From: JAGLCW01 sp964422555
Lineage (GTDB): Bacteria > Caldisericota > Caldisericia > UBA6126
DNA: 33,979 bases
Direction of reading: 5' to 3'
Assembly (NCBI GenBank): GCA_964422555.1
Contig: CAYRBR010000008.1
Coordinates: 1-33,979, forward strand
Shown here: piece after piece, positions 24,883 to 33,851 of the stretch
How positions within the stretch are numbered: the stretch's first letter is position 1
Layout of the letters: every line of letters starts with the position of its first letter
The notes under the pieces: model-generated
What the model saw: the letters and a program-made list of their open reading frames with translations, nothing else
Told to the model about the DNA's origin: nothing
Database searches by the model: none
Position numbers and translations under genes: made by a program

Positions 24883-25346
24883 GCGACAATACTGAAGCAC
24901 ACTTCAATCAGAAGTTACATGAAAGGCTACTCTTCTTGTTGTACCAAAAAGAGTTTAGGAATACTTCTCTAGAAATTTTAAATCAATATCTGGAAGAAGA
25001 TTCCATGAAACGCTATCAGATAGAATTCGGTCATGTTCCTGTTGTGATTGTCACCAAGATACTACAAAAAAAAGAAGAATTAGACAGTATCATGAACGAT
25101 AATTTAAGCAATTGGAAGATTGATCGTATCATGCTCTTAGATAAGATTATTCTGCGCATTGGTATCTATGAACTACTGTTCGAGCCTTCCATGAAATCAG
25201 GTATTATTATTGACCGAGCAATACGATTAGCAAAAACTTATGGAGGAATGCCTTCCGGAAAATTTGTGAACGGTATTCTTGGTTCTGTGTACCGTAAATA
25301 TCGATCCGAAAAAGACGATTCTCCCAATATTACTGAGGACCCTTAA
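24879..25346 (+). CDS. nusB: Transcription antitermination factor NusB
   Basis: 155 residues of the all-helical NusB fold. The conserved second half is clear: NWKIDRIMLLDKIILRIGIYELL (about 83-105), then IIIDRAIRLAKTYGG and SGKFVNGILGSVYRK. NusB binds boxA RNA with NusE (S10) for rRNA antitermination. Translation is coupled to efp through an ATGA overlap, with no ribosome binding site of its own. Its TAA is followed directly by the ispA ATG. The efp-nusB pairing is common in Gram-positive bacteria. Confidence 0.95.
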   Translation: MSDNTEAHFNQKLHERLLFLLYQKEFRNTSLEILNQYLEEDSMKRYQIEFGHVPVVIVTKILQKKEELDSIMNDNLSNWKIDRIMLLDKIILRIGIYELLFEPSMKSGIIIDRAIRLAKTYGGMPSGKFVNGILGSVYRKYRSEKDDSPNITEDP

Positions 25347-26222
25347 ATGAATGAGTTTCTACTGAACACCATTAATCAAAAGAAAAGCCTATTTGAAGAC
25401 TTTATGAAGAAGTCTCTTGATCCAATCAAATCCAACTCTGTTTTATATGCAGCGATCGAACATAGTGTCTTCTCAGGAGGAAAACGCCTTCGACCCATCC
25501 TTCTTATATGTACTTTTGAAGCTCTCTCCAAAAACAAAGGAGTAAATGCAGCTCTTCATGCAGCTTGTTCACTAGAACTGTTACATAGTTATTCTCTCGT
25601 TCACGATGATTTACCATGCCTAGACAACGATTTATATAGACGCGGGAAAAAAACTACCCATGCCTTATATGGAGAAGATATTGGCCTGTTAACCGGAGAT
25701 GCCCTTCTTACCGAAGCGTTTCATGAACTAACCAAAATTCAGTCTTCCGACCTACCCTGCTCTTATGTTCTACAACTGGTAAAAATCTTATCTGAAAAGG
25801 GTGGATTGTATGGCATGATTGAAGGACAAGCCCTTGAGTGCTTTCAATCAGATCCAGAAAGCATTAATGAAGAAACTCTTTTCACTATTATGAACAACAA
25901 AACCGCTGCTCTGTTTTCTGCTGCCTTTATGATGGGGGCCGTTTGTGCACAACAAGACCAAAATACGGTTAATGAGTTTGAAAAAGTAGGATTACATATT
26001 GGGAAAGCATTCCAGATAGCAGATGATTTTCATGACAAAGACAATCCAAAAGATACCACGAATGCTTTTCGTCTTTTCCCATATGATTCTTTGTTCTCTC
26101 AGTTTAACAATGAGTTGCAGCTGTCGAAACAAATATTGCAGTCCTTACATTTAGAAACCAATGAGTTTTTTAAAGCAATTGTTTCCTGGTTAGAAAATCA
26201 ACTTCCTGAAAATGAACTATAA
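25347..26222 (+). CDS. ispA: Polyprenyl (farnesyl/geranyl) diphosphate synthase
   Basis: 291 residues, typical of bacterial short-chain prenyltransferases. GGKRLRP (44-50) binds IPP, the first aspartate-rich motif DDLPCLDND (87-95) has the bacterial DDx4D form, and the second is DDFHD (226-230). It builds C10-C15 diphosphates that feed undecaprenyl and quinone synthesis. ATG begins immediately after the nusB TAA, with a GAGG about eight bases upstream. Its last 11 bases overlap dxs. Chain length cannot be fixed by eye, though the DDx4D form favours FPP. Neighbouring dxs supplies the same pathway. Confidence 0.95.
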   Translation: MNEFLLNTINQKKSLFEDFMKKSLDPIKSNSVLYAAIEHSVFSGGKRLRPILLICTFEALSKNKGVNAALHAACSLELLHSYSLVHDDLPCLDNDLYRRGKKTTHALYGEDIGLLTGDALLTEAFHELTKIQSSDLPCSYVLQLVKILSEKGGLYGMIEGQALECFQSDPESINEETLFTIMNNKTAALFSAAFMMGAVCAQQDQNTVNEFEKVGLHIGKAFQIADDFHDKDNPKDTTNAFRLFPYDSLFSQFNNELQLSKQILQSLHLETNEFFKAIVSWLENQLPENEL

Positions 26223-28053
26223 CGACATTCAAAATTTATCTCACAATGAACTAAACAAGCTTTGTAAGGACATTCGTGAAGAAATTATTCGAACCGTATC
26301 CAAAAATGGAGGGCACCTCTCGTCCAATCTTGGAGTTGTTGAATTAACGGTAGCATTGCTTCGAGTTTTCAATCCAATCCAAGACGACATACTGTTTGAC
26401 GTTGGTCATCAGTGTTATTCATATAAACTGCTAACAGATAGATGGAAGCAGTTTTACACTCTGCGACAAAACAATGGTATTAGTGGGTACCCAAATATAC
26501 AAGAAAGTGCTACCGATAAGTTTATCTCCGGTCATTCAGGAACTTCTCTTTCTCTTGCATTTGGATTCTCTTATGCAAAGAAGCTTCTACATACTCCTTC
26601 CCATACGATTAGCGTTGTTGGTGACGGTTCCTTAACCAGCGGAGAAAACTTTGAAGCGATCAATAATATTGGGCATTACAAACTGCCTGTAATCATTATC
26701 CTAAACGATAACGAAATGTCGATCTCCAAAAATGTTGGCTATTTATGTCAGGAACTTGGACGATTACGAAATAGCGTCTTATACCGACTAGTTAATAATC
26801 GTACTAAAAGTCAACTCTGTAGAATGGGAACATTTGGCAAACAAACACTCTCATTTCTTGAAAGAGTAAAAATGGCTACAAAGAAATTTTTCGTACCAAA
26901 ATCGTTTTTCGAAGAATTTGGATTAGACTATTTTGGTCCCTACAATGGACATAATATTGCTGTTTTAGAAGAAATCTTTGGATTGATCAAAAAACAGAAT
27001 AAGCCCTGCATAATACACGTTGTAACAAAAAAAGGGAAAGGATTGTCACATATTGAAAATAATGCAACACAGTTTCACAGTTCTCCCCCATTTGTGATAG
27101 AAAATGAAAATGTAAAAATTGAAAAAAATGCTCGTACATTCTCTCATTTTTTCGGTGAAACCCTCCTTGATATTGGCAAAATTGATAAAAAGGTAATTGC
27201 GTTAACGGCTGCCATGGGAGAGGGATTAAAGATGTCTTCTTTTGCATCACAATTCCCCTGTCGCTTTATTGATATGGGAATTGCTGAACAAACACTGATA
27301 ACTACTGCAGCAGGACTGGCAAGAAAAGGATTCAAACCCGTTGTGGGTATTTATTCTACTTTCCTTCAAAGGGGGTACGACCAGGTTATTCATGACTGCT
27401 GTATCCAATCTGAGCCAGTCACGTTTGCAATTGACCGGGCAGGAGCTGTCTCCTCAGATGGTCCAACCCACCAGGGTAGTTATGATATTTCTTTTCTTTT
27501 ACCAGTTCCCAATACAGTTGTAATGGCTCCATCGAATGGTACTGAATTACAAAAAATGCTCACTTGGACCTTGGAAAACAGTAATCAGCCTACTTTTATT
27601 CGTTACCCCAAAGACAAAACCTCATCCGCTCCTATTAGTCCACCCATAAAATTGGGGAAATCCTGGATTCAGAAAAAAGGCAATACCGGAGCCCTATTGT
27701 ATTTAGGACCGTTTGAGGAGTTATGTTTCGAAATCAATCAAAAACTAAATGAAACAAATAAAGACTTCAGCGTGATTAACGCTCGATTTGCAAAACCACT
27801 TGATAAAGAGCTTATTGATATGCTTGTATCATCTTACAAGCTGGTTGTGATTATTGAAGATGGGATTAAAACCGGTGGATATGCATCTTACGTTAAAGAT
27901 TACATTGCATCAATACCTACTTCTTCTATAAGAGTTATTTCTTTTGGATTAATTGAAGAATTCATATCTCAAAAATCAAGAAGTGACATCCTTCAGGAAT
28001 CGGGAATATCTGCCAACAATATTGTGCATACAATCCAAAATGCGCTTAGATAA
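26212..28053 (+). CDS. dxs: 1-deoxy-D-xylulose-5-phosphate synthase
   Basis: 613 residues, slightly short of the usual 620-640. SKNGGHLSSNLGVVELT and FDVGHQCYSYK open the protein; GHSGTSLS and the thiamine-diphosphate motif GDGSLTSGENFEAINN followed by LNDNEMSIS are intact. The C-terminal half has DRAGAVSSDGPTHQGSYD, characteristic of DXS. It condenses pyruvate and glyceraldehyde-3-phosphate, the first MEP-pathway step. The ATG at 26212 lies inside the end of ispA with no clear ribosome binding site, so it depends on coupling. It overlaps the tlyA start by 14 bases. Confidence 0.97.
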   Translation: MNYNDIQNLSHNELNKLCKDIREEIIRTVSKNGGHLSSNLGVVELTVALLRVFNPIQDDILFDVGHQCYSYKLLTDRWKQFYTLRQNNGISGYPNIQESATDKFISGHSGTSLSLAFGFSYAKKLLHTPSHTISVVGDGSLTSGENFEAINNIGHYKLPVIIILNDNEMSISKNVGYLCQELGRLRNSVLYRLVNNRTKSQLCRMGTFGKQTLSFLERVKMATKKFFVPKSFFEEFGLDYFGPYNGHNIAVLEEIFGLIKKQNKPCIIHVVTKKGKGLSHIENNATQFHSSPPFVIENENVKIEKNARTFSHFFGETLLDIGKIDKKVIALTAAMGEGLKMSSFASQFPCRFIDMGIAEQTLITTAAGLARKGFKPVVGIYSTFLQRGYDQVIHDCCIQSEPVTFAIDRAGAVSSDGPTHQGSYDISFLLPVPNTVVMAPSNGTELQKMLTWTLENSNQPTFIRYPKDKTSSAPISPPIKLGKSWIQKKGNTGALLYLGPFEELCFEINQKLNETNKDFSVINARFAKPLDKELIDMLVSSYKLVVIIEDGIKTGGYASYVKDYIASIPTSSIRVISFGLIEEFISQKSRSDILQESGISANNIVHTIQNALR

Positions 28054-28840
28054 AGCAGTTCATACGCTATACCCCGAATTCAGCAGATCGAAAATTCAAT
28101 CGTTCATTAAAAACCAGTTTGTTACTGTAAACAACCAAATTATCACTAAACCTTCTTATGTCTGTGCGCCATCCTATGTAATTACTCTTTTGATAGAATC
28201 TCAGCCATATGTAAGTAGAGCAGCCGACAAGTTGTTGAAAGCATGTAGCATTTTTCACCCCGATCTCAATGACAAAATTGCAGTTGATATCGGAGCTTCT
28301 ACCGGAGGTTTCTCACAGGTACTACTAGAAGAAGGGGTACGTAAGATATATGCCGTGGATGTTGGTAAAAACCAGCTCCATCCTAAGTTGAAACAAGATT
28401 CTCGTATAGTGAGTATTGAAAATTACAACGCTCGATTCATTACAAGTAGTATTTTTTCAGAACTTCCAACTTTTTTTACCATGGATGTCTCTTTCATTTC
28501 TTCCAAATTAATTCTACCATCTCTATTAAAAGCGATTCACAAAGATTCATTCGGAATTCTCCTATGGAAACCTCAGTTTGAAGTTGGTCCAAAAAAGTCA
28601 TCACACGGTATTGTAAAAGACAGAAGTGTAATTCGTGAAGCATTAAACCAATCCTGCTGTTTTTTTGTATCCCTTCAACTATACCCAATCGATATTACTT
28701 TTTCTCCAATAAAAGGAGGACAGGGTAATATTGAATTTCTCATCTATTTATCGAAAATGATTGGTAGAAGAACAATTAACGAATCTGAAATAGCAAGGAC
28801 GATTAATGAAGGTTGGAATTTTTTTTCGAAAACAGGTTGA
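28040..28840 (+). CDS. tlyA: TlyA family rRNA 2'-O-methyltransferase / hemolysin-like
   Basis: 266 residues. An N-terminal S4 RNA-binding domain (MRLDKAVHTLYPEFSRSKIQ, about 1-55) is joined to an RrmJ/FtsJ-like methyltransferase domain: AVDIGASTGGFSQVLLEEG (81-99), TMDVSF (147-152) and LLWKPQFEVG (174-183). Lys64, Asp149 and Lys177 fit the catalytic Lys-Asp-Lys pattern. TlyA methylates 16S and/or 23S rRNA ribose and influences capreomycin sensitivity. I chose ATG 28040; an in-frame TTG at 27953 would add 29 residues lying entirely within dxs. No ribosome binding site is visible. Its position after dxs and before nadK is typical in Clostridia. Confidence 0.94.
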   Translation: MRLDKAVHTLYPEFSRSKIQSFIKNQFVTVNNQIITKPSYVCAPSYVITLLIESQPYVSRAADKLLKACSIFHPDLNDKIAVDIGASTGGFSQVLLEEGVRKIYAVDVGKNQLHPKLKQDSRIVSIENYNARFITSSIFSELPTFFTMDVSFISSKLILPSLLKAIHKDSFGILLWKPQFEVGPKKSSHGIVKDRSVIREALNQSCCFFVSLQLYPIDITFSPIKGGQGNIEFLIYLSKMIGRRTINESEIARTINEGWNFFSKTG

Positions 28841-29648
28841 CGAAGTTATTCATATAGCGGGTGAAATCATCCACTTTTTAAAAGATAACAGCGTGGAAGT
28901 ATTTATTGACGATGCAGTTGGTCATTACTTTGCAGAACCAAGTATTGGTAGTGCAAATCTGGTGGATTTCGATTTTTTGGTCAGCATTGGAGGGGATGGC
29001 ACATTTTTACAGGCATCCCATATCGTCCTTCATTCGAATACACCCCTTATAGGTGTAAACTATGGTTTCACTGGTTTTTTAACCAGCATCGAGGAGGAAG
29101 AAGTCTTGCTTTCTCTTCAAGATTTAATTCAGGGGCGATTTTACATTGAAAACAGGTCTGTCCTTGAATACGATCTAATTCGCGATGGGGAATCTATTCA
29201 CACAGGTTATGCCGCGAACGATCTAGTGATTCAGAGAAAACCAATGTCAAAAATGATTTCACTTGATGTCTTCGCTGATAAACAGAAAATTTCAAATTTT
29301 AGAGGGGATGGTCTTATTATTTCAACTCCTACGGGCTCAACTGCCTACTCCCTTTCTGCCGGAGGACCAATACTAGACCCGCAGTGCCACGACATAATTA
29401 TCAACCCTTTGTGTCCACATAAACTAAGTAACAGAAGTCTTGTAATCCCTGACAATAAACAAATATCTGCATCCATTAACTGCAAGAATAGACCCACCCT
29501 GTTTATACGGGATGGTATTTCCCAATATGAGCTAGAAGACATGGATCGGTTGCAGGTTCAGAAATCAGCAAAGCAACTTCGAATCATCCATCTCAAAAAG
29601 AAGAATTTTTTTGAAATTGTAAATCATAAATTTCAGTGGGGACTGTAG
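28806..29648 (+). CDS. nadK: NAD kinase
   Basis: 280 residues. SIGGDGTFLQA holds the GGDG motif (62-65); AANDLVIQR (136-144) is the NE/ND motif with Asp in place of the more common Glu; GDGLIISTPTGSTAYSLSAGGP is the conserved C-terminal signature. It phosphorylates NAD to NADP. The start ATG 28806 has AAGGA (28795-28799) six bases upstream and lies inside tlyA (35-base overlap). The stop overlaps the recN GTG. Supply of NADPH links it to the neighbouring isoprenoid genes, but gene order is the conserved Firmicutes-like one, so no special link is implied. Confidence 0.96.
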   Translation: MKVGIFFRKQVDEVIHIAGEIIHFLKDNSVEVFIDDAVGHYFAEPSIGSANLVDFDFLVSIGGDGTFLQASHIVLHSNTPLIGVNYGFTGFLTSIEEEEVLLSLQDLIQGRFYIENRSVLEYDLIRDGESIHTGYAANDLVIQRKPMSKMISLDVFADKQKISNFRGDGLIISTPTGSTAYSLSAGGPILDPQCHDIIINPLCPHKLSNRSLVIPDNKQISASINCKNRPTLFIRDGISQYELEDMDRLQVQKSAKQLRIIHLKKKNFFEIVNHKFQWGL

Positions 29649-31396
29649 TGTTACAAGAAATAGTTATTCAAAATTTCGTTATTGCTAAACACATAGACAT
29701 ACAATTACATAACGGTCTTAATGTTTTTACCGGTGAAACGGGAGCAGGAAAAACTCTTCTGATGAACGCTATCCTATTTGGTATAGGGCATTCAATCCCG
29801 AAAGAAGCCATGGGCTTAGAAACTGAAAGACCGTACGTAAAACTTGTTTTTTCTTCTGTACCGAAATCCCTTACTATTGTACTTGAAGAAAATGGATTTG
29901 AAGGGGAAGATGAAGACGAATTAGTACTAGAAAGAACTTTCTCTAGTAAAGGAAAAAACCGTTCAAAAATTAATGGTCAAATTGCGACCTTAAAATTCTA
30001 TAAGTCCATCGGTAGATATTTATTAGATTTTCATGGTCAAAAAGAAACAGGATCCCTTTTAATTCCCCGGAAACAATTGGACTATGTTGATGAATTTATG
30101 GGAGAGGATGCAAAAACACTAAAAGCATCCATTGGAATCCATCGAAAAGAACTACTTTCCACAATTCAGAGGCGCATTGAACTCCAGACCATGGAACATG
30201 AAAATGAAAAGGAAAAAGAACTTCTCGCTTTTCAAATACAGGAAATAGAAACAGCCGGAATCAAAAAGGGGGAATGGGTAGAGCTTCATGAAAACCAAAA
30301 GCGCTTCGAAAACTTTGAAAGTATTGTAGTTCACCTAAAAGCCAGTCTTTCATTGTTGACCGGAAATGATTTCACAGAGATGCACGCCCAGAATACAATA
30401 CAAGAATCGATTCAGGAGCTATCCTCTATTGTATCGTATTCCAAAGCAGCACAAGATGGTATTCAGTCTCTTGAAACGATCGACTCAATATTAAAAGATC
30501 TTGCCCGAGACTTAAATACAGAACTCACCGACATTGAAACAGAGTACGACAGTGAAACACTAAACACAATCAATGAGAGAATTCATCTCCTCAAAACCAT
30601 CCGGTCAAAGTACGGAGAGACAGAGGAAGAGATTGAAAACACATACAGAATAAAGAAAGAGAAACTACATTCATTACAAAATCAAAAAGAGAATATTTCT
30701 TCCTTATTCGAGAAAGAGAAAATCCTTAGAAAAAAATTGCAAGTTGAAGCGATTGAACTACATAATTTACGCGTCATAGCATCAAAAAAGCTAGCAGCAG
30801 AGATCACCGACCACCTTAAAGAACTGTCAATGCCAAACGCCATTTTTTCGATTGAATTATCTACTTCACCTGCACCAGAAAATGTAAATTCATATATTCA
30901 ATTCCAGAATAGGAACGTGTCAATCGATGACTCTGGAATTGACACTGTTTGTTTTCTTTTTCAATCCAACACAGGATTGCCAAAGTTACCAATTCAGCAA
31001 ATTGCTTCTGGGGGAGAACTCTCTCGTATTATGTTATCCATCAAAGTTAGTTTAGGAAAAAATAATGACAAAAACACAGTATACATTTTTGATGAAATTG
31101 ATACAGGAATCAATGGGCTTACAGGAAACCAAGTAGGAGCAAAGTTGTCAAGAATAGGCCAAAAGAATCAAACTTTATGCATCACTCATTTACCTCAGAT
31201 AGCTTCTTTTGGAGACACGCACTTCTTCATTGCCAAATCATCTGATGCGTCCTCTACAATTTCATCTGTTTACAAATTAAAAGGAAATAATATTGTACAA
31301 GAAATAGCCAGGATGATGGGGGGAGATATTCACACTAAAACAGCAATTCAACATGCTGAAGAAATGATACATCATGCAAAAAATTACGAATCGTAA
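29648..31396 (+). CDS. recN: DNA repair protein RecN
   Basis: 582 residues from GTG 29648. SMC-like ATPase: P-loop GETGAGKT (29-36), a long coiled-coil central region, signature ASGGELSRIML, Walker B YIFDEIDTGING, and the ICITHLPQIASF-type C-terminal His switch (here LCITHLPQIASF). RecN acts at double-strand breaks in recombination repair. I prefer GTG 29648 (MLQEIVIQNF) because homologues start so and a GGGG stretch lies about seven bases upstream; GTG 29636 would add four residues. The nadK stop overlaps by one base. The regulator argR, often found just before recN in Clostridia, is absent. Confidence 0.96.
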   Translation: MLQEIVIQNFVIAKHIDIQLHNGLNVFTGETGAGKTLLMNAILFGIGHSIPKEAMGLETERPYVKLVFSSVPKSLTIVLEENGFEGEDEDELVLERTFSSKGKNRSKINGQIATLKFYKSIGRYLLDFHGQKETGSLLIPRKQLDYVDEFMGEDAKTLKASIGIHRKELLSTIQRRIELQTMEHENEKEKELLAFQIQEIETAGIKKGEWVELHENQKRFENFESIVVHLKASLSLLTGNDFTEMHAQNTIQESIQELSSIVSYSKAAQDGIQSLETIDSILKDLARDLNTELTDIETEYDSETLNTINERIHLLKTIRSKYGETEEEIENTYRIKKEKLHSLQNQKENISSLFEKEKILRKKLQVEAIELHNLRVIASKKLAAEITDHLKELSMPNAIFSIELSTSPAPENVNSYIQFQNRNVSIDDSGIDTVCFLFQSNTGLPKLPIQQIASGGELSRIMLSIKVSLGKNNDKNTVYIFDEIDTGINGLTGNQVGAKLSRIGQKNQTLCITHLPQIASFGDTHFFIAKSSDASSTISSVYKLKGNNIVQEIARMMGGDIHTKTAIQHAEEMIHHAKNYES

Positions 31397-32462
31397 AGTA
31401 TATACTGCCATACTAGTGGGAGTAAGAGATTCGACCAGCACTATAAAAGAACTCGAATCTCTTTTAAAAACACTTGGAATTAGAACAGAATTTGTTTTTT
31501 TAATTAATCGCTATTATCCAACACCATCTCATTATCTTACTAAGGGTAAACTGAATGAACTCATCCAATACAAAGCTGGATCTAATATTGATCTCATTGC
31601 ATTTGACGATGAATTGAAATTTTCTCAAATTAGAAACCTCCAAAAAAAACTTCAGATCCCGGTTTTAGACAGACCTCGGATTATTCTTGAAATTTTCGCC
31701 AGAAGAGCCACCACCAGAGAAGGAAAAATTCAAGTAGAAATAGCGACTCTCCAGAGAAGAAAAGCAGAGTTAATTCACAGTCGATCTTCTTTGGACCAAC
31801 AGGCTGGCTTTATTGGAGGGAAAGGCCCTGGTGAAAAGAAGATTGAGTTAAATAGAAGACAACTCTTTCAACACATGAAATCGCTACGCGAATCACTACG
31901 CAAAATAGAAAAACAACGCAATATAACAAGAAACAAAAGAAAGTCTTCATCCCTGTTTACAGTTTCACTGGTTGGATATACAAATGCCGGAAAATCAACC
32001 TTGTTTAACCTTCTTACAAAAGATAACACTCCTACAGACAACCTTCTTTTCCATACACTTGATATAAGAACTAGAAGAGGATTCCTTAACAACTCAATTG
32101 GAGAAATCCTTTACAATGACACAGTAGGTTTTATACGAAAACTACCTCACGAATTAATTGAGGCTTTTAAGAGTACACTGGAAGAAATTTTATTATCTGA
32201 CCTGATTGTTATAGTTGTCGATGCCAGTGATAAACATTATTCTGCCCACTTAACAACAGTTCAACAAACATTGAAAGAACTGGGGGCAGCAGAAATTCCC
32301 TTCTTGTTAGTTTTCAACAAAATTGATTTACTTACCAGTGATCACTCTTCCTCTTCAATTCCTGCAGTGGAAGAATGCAAGACAATTTACATCTCAGCAA
32401 AAGATGAAACTGGTATTGATTCACTAAAGCAAGCAATTAGCGAGAAAATTCTTTCCCTGTAA
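31374..32462 (+). CDS. hflX: GTPase HflX (ribosome-associated)
   Basis: 362 residues: an N-terminal nucleotide-binding domain, the glycine-rich GGKGPGEKKIELNRRQL, then a coiled helix pair and the G domain. G1 is GYTNAGKST, G3 region is NDTVGFIRKLPHELIEAFKS, and G4 is NKID. The length leaves little room for the extra C-terminal domain seen in longer HflX proteins. HflX binds the 50S subunit and splits stalled or stressed ribosomes. ATG 31374 lies inside the end of recN (23-base overlap) without an obvious ribosome binding site. Confidence 0.96.
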   Translation: MQKITNRKVYTAILVGVRDSTSTIKELESLLKTLGIRTEFVFLINRYYPTPSHYLTKGKLNELIQYKAGSNIDLIAFDDELKFSQIRNLQKKLQIPVLDRPRIILEIFARRATTREGKIQVEIATLQRRKAELIHSRSSLDQQAGFIGGKGPGEKKIELNRRQLFQHMKSLRESLRKIEKQRNITRNKRKSSSLFTVSLVGYTNAGKSTLFNLLTKDNTPTDNLLFHTLDIRTRRGFLNNSIGEILYNDTVGFIRKLPHELIEAFKSTLEEILLSDLIVIVVDASDKHYSAHLTTVQQTLKELGAAEIPFLLVFNKIDLLTSDHSSSSIPAVEECKTIYISAKDETGIDSLKQAISEKILSL

Positions 32463-32470
32463 CAACCTCC

Positions 32471-33481
32471 ATGAATAGTATAGAAACCCCCATCTACTCA
32501 AACAATGAGCGGGAAGTAGTAATAATTGACCAGACCTTTTTACCAATTGAAGAAAAGTGGGTTACAATCCGAACCCCTTCTCAAATGATTGAAGCAATAA
32601 AATCATTGCGTGTCAGAGGAGCTCCCCTTTTAGGATTAGCAGGGATATATGGTTTAGCATTGGCAGCACTGCATTCATCAACTAATAACCAGTTTAAACA
32701 ATGGAAAAATGCTCTTATTGCATCCCGACCTACAGCAGTGAATCTATCCTATATGATCAACCGAAGCTTTGTATCCTGGGAACGTAGTTACAGTTCATTT
32801 CAGCAATTAGAAACTAGTACCTATTTTTTTCAATATGCAAATTTAGTTGCTAAGGAAATCCAGCAGGAATGCACAGATATGGCAAAAAGAACATTGCCTT
32901 TTGTGAAAGACAATGCATCCATCCTGACCCACTGCAATTCAGGTTCCTTAGCTGTTGGGAGCATAGGGACAGCAGTGGGTGCAATAAAATATGCTTTCCG
33001 ACATAAGACAAATATACATGCTTTGTGTACAGAAACCAGACCTTTACGTCAGGGTTCTAGGCTCACTGCATATGAGTTTGATAAATACAATATTCCGTAT
33101 CAATTACTTTGTGATACTGCAGTAGGTTATGCAATGGCTAACAAATTAGTATCACTGGTCATGGTTGGTGCAGACAGAATTGCAGCCAATTATGATACTG
33201 CCAATAAAATTGGGACACTACAAATAGCAATTCTTGCTGATCATTACAAGATTCCTTTTTTGGTTGTTGCACCTGAATCATCATTCGATGCTTCTTCCAG
33301 GTATGGCTCAGATATAGAAATTGAACAGCGTTCAGAAAAAGAGATAAAATGGATTGAGAATATTCAGAACGCCCCCATTAATTGTAGAGCCTTGAACCCA
33401 GCCTTTGATATTACCCCTCACTCATTGATCACAGCTATTGTAACAAATAATCGAGTTATTTTCTGTAATAACCTTGATTAA
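32471..33481 (+). CDS. mtnA: S-methyl-5-thioribose-1-phosphate isomerase
   Basis: 336 residues. RVRGAPLLG (48-55 region), THCNSGSLAVG with catalytic Cys155, CTETRPLRQGSRLTAYE (186-202) and MVGADRIAANYDTANKIGT with catalytic Asp235 are the family signatures. It isomerises methylthioribose-1-phosphate in methionine salvage. No other salvage gene (mtnK, mtnN, mtnB) is in the window, so it may act in a partial pathway or on related sugar phosphates. ATG lies eight bases after the hflX stop and lacks a clear ribosome binding site. It is the last gene of the operon, with a terminator-like hairpin about 35 bases beyond. Confidence 0.93.
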   Translation: MNSIETPIYSNNEREVVIIDQTFLPIEEKWVTIRTPSQMIEAIKSLRVRGAPLLGLAGIYGLALAALHSSTNNQFKQWKNALIASRPTAVNLSYMINRSFVSWERSYSSFQQLETSTYFFQYANLVAKEIQQECTDMAKRTLPFVKDNASILTHCNSGSLAVGSIGTAVGAIKYAFRHKTNIHALCTETRPLRQGSRLTAYEFDKYNIPYQLLCDTAVGYAMANKLVSLVMVGADRIAANYDTANKIGTLQIAILADHYKIPFLVVAPESSFDASSRYGSDIEIEQRSEKEIKWIENIQNAPINCRALNPAFDITPHSLITAIVTNNRVIFCNNLD

Positions 33482-33515
33482 TTTTATGCAACATTCGATC
33501 ACAAATAACCCTTTT

Positions 33516-33537
33516 CCCCTCTCACAGTGGGGTTTTT
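33516..33537 (+). terminator. Probable intrinsic terminator of the efp-mtnA operon
   Basis: CCCC (33516-33519) pairs with GGGG (33529-33532) across nine bases and is followed by five T. The stem is short, so efficiency may be modest. It starts 35 bases after the mtnA stop. Confidence 0.5.
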
Positions 33538-33570
33538 AGTAGGCTCTTAAAAAATGCTGTTTTTAACGCT

Positions 33571-33601
33571 TTTTATAATATATCAATATATTATATATTA
33601 T
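33571..33601. other. Almost pure A/T tract with a 10-bp inverted repeat
   Basis: Thirty of 31 bases are A or T. TATAATATAT (33574-33583) is exactly inverted at 33586-33595 around CA. Such tracts are easily melted and occur as unwinding elements beside DnaA-box clusters; here the boxes lie about 120 bp to the right. Confidence 0.6.
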
Positions 33602-33719
33602 CCTTCCAAAAAACATCAAAATGGGGGTTGTTAATCACTTTTCCCTTCCTATGAGCTTTTCAAGCATTTACTGTCTACTTCATATTCGCATGAACAGGTG
33701 CTTTCCCATTCTGATGAAG

Positions 33720-33750
33720 TTGTCCACATTTCTTGCACAGTTTTTCCACA
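33720..33750 (+). promoter_or_regulatory. Three DnaA-box-like nonamers at exact 11-bp spacing
   Basis: TTGTCCACA (33720-33728), TCTTGCACA (33731-33739) and TTTTCCACA (33742-33750) share orientation and start exactly 11 bp apart. The third fits the loose consensus TTWTNCACA fully; the others have one mismatch each. This could be a DnaA-binding array, as part of an origin or a titration site. Confidence 0.45.
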
Positions 33751-33797
33751 GTCTATTTCAAGTTTCAATTAAGCATAACCCTGTCTAATTGAGGCTT

Positions 33798-33809
33798 TAT
33801 AACGTTATA
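33798..33809. repeat. 12-bp perfect palindrome TATAACGTTATA
   Basis: A perfect palindrome in the non-coding gap, followed by a small TTCTC/GAGAA hairpin (33820-33824 with 33832-33836) and then the strong terminator. Function unknown; it could be a protein-binding site or part of a small RNA. Confidence 0.5.
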
Positions 33810-33851
33810 CTTTGTGTAATTCTCAATAATAGAGAAAGAGCCTTAATATGA

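Noticed and set aside
27953..28039. TTG start for tlyA adding 29 residues
   Set aside because: The extension overlaps dxs entirely and does not resemble the S4-domain start of the family, which begins at ATG 28040.
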